Below are positions 63,881 to 64,000 of a DNA stretch of 64,000 nt, piece after piece; position 1 is the stretch's first letter, and each line of letters starts with the position of its first letter. The stretch lies in the NCBI RefSeq assembly GCF_900095725.1, contig NZ_FMMP01000028.1, positions 355,227 through 419,226 of the forward strand. Direction: 5' to 3'. A model generated the notes under the pieces. It was given only the letters and a program-made list of their open reading frames with translations, did no database searches and was not told the DNA's origin. The translations under genes and the position numbers were made by a program. Source of the stretch: Cellulosilyticum sp. I15G10I2 (lineage in GTDB: Bacteria > Bacillota > Clostridia > Lachnospirales > Cellulosilyticaceae).

Positions 63881-64000
63881 GGTCAAACCCTCGAACCGTT
63901 AGTATTGGTCACCTACATGTATTACTACACTTACAGCTCCAACCTATCAACCTCATAGTCTCTAAGGGGTCTTACTCCATTTCTGGATGGGAAGTCTTAT
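63881..64000 (-). rRNA. rrl: 23S ribosomal RNA, 3' end (partial)
   Basis: The last ~120 nt of 23S on the minus strand, with the ending ACGGTTCGAGGGTTTGACC and the upstream helix (ATACTAACGG...) that pairs with the 23S 5' end. The rest lies beyond the window. Confidence 0.93.

Noticed and set aside
1..64000. CRISPR array, prophage or integrase
   Set aside because: No regularly spaced repeats, phage structural genes, integrases or transposases were seen anywhere in the window.

Overview
The window is AT-rich and reads as the chromosome of an anaerobic, low-GC Firmicute of class Clostridia. Evidence: pyruvate formate-lyase and its activase, lysine 2,3-aminomutase, a leucine T-box, FabK/FabT-type fatty acid synthesis, and a c-di-AMP phosphodiesterase beside rplI, dnaB and rpsF-ssb-rpsR. 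A Lachnospirales/Cellulosilyticum-like genome is my guess from overall gene flavour, not a demonstrated assignment. Most genes and the rRNA operon lie on the minus strand, and the dnaB/rplI/rpsR block is usually near oriC, so the right end may lie towards the origin.

Layout. 1-1.3 kb: a partial DUF2971 gene and a gene-free island with two structured repeats (A1, B1). 1.3-6.3 kb: mecA, pflB-pflA and a MerR-like gene. 6.4-8.4 kb: leuA behind a T-box leader with one CUC specifier and two antiterminator/terminator modules. 8.5-13.1 kb: a Fur-box-preceded petrobactin-type iron-siderophore ABC transporter and a divergent AraC regulator. 13.2-15.7 kb: ablA-ablB (N-acetyl-beta-lysine osmolyte) and an unassigned ~265-nt RNA with its own promoter and terminator. 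15.7-26.2 kb: a seven-gene CMP-legionaminic acid pathway, a Maf/DUF115 glycosyltransferase, five paralogous ~100-aa beta-sandwich proteins and one 61-aa protein. 26.3-40.2 kb: a GDPD lipase, a BlaI/BlaR1-like pair whose sensor is a GT51 transglycosylase domain, msrAB, mscS, a two-component system, a thioredoxin-fold protein lacking CxxC, an aldo/keto reductase, an ECF sigma factor with DUF4367 partner, a metalloprotease and a nitroreductase. 40.2-42.1 kb: a second island with repeats A2 and B2 around an isochorismatase-like hydrolase. 42.2-53.2 kb: the complete acc/fab operon led by fabT, with a divergent FabK-like flavoenzyme; four FabT-like operators sit between them. 53.3-61.0 kb: GNAT, dnaB, rplI, gdpP, yybS-like, rpsR, ssb, rpsF, DUF951 and an FAH-family gene. 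61.3-63.1 kb: an H-NOX chemoreceptor with an O2-type haem pocket. 63.1-64 kb: the tail of an rRNA operon with tRNA-Asn and tRNA-Glu between 23S and 5S and two tRNA-Cys genes after 5S.

The most novel-looking signals are: (1) two families of non-coding hairpins (A and B), each present twice, in which a conserved core is flanked by arms that differ between copies yet stay self-complementary; (2) the legionaminate/Maf/small beta-sandwich protein locus, which looks like a dedicated protein-glycosylation system for a surface or spore structure; (3) the BlaR1-GT51 fusion, a possible sensor of lipid II or of transglycosylase inhibition.
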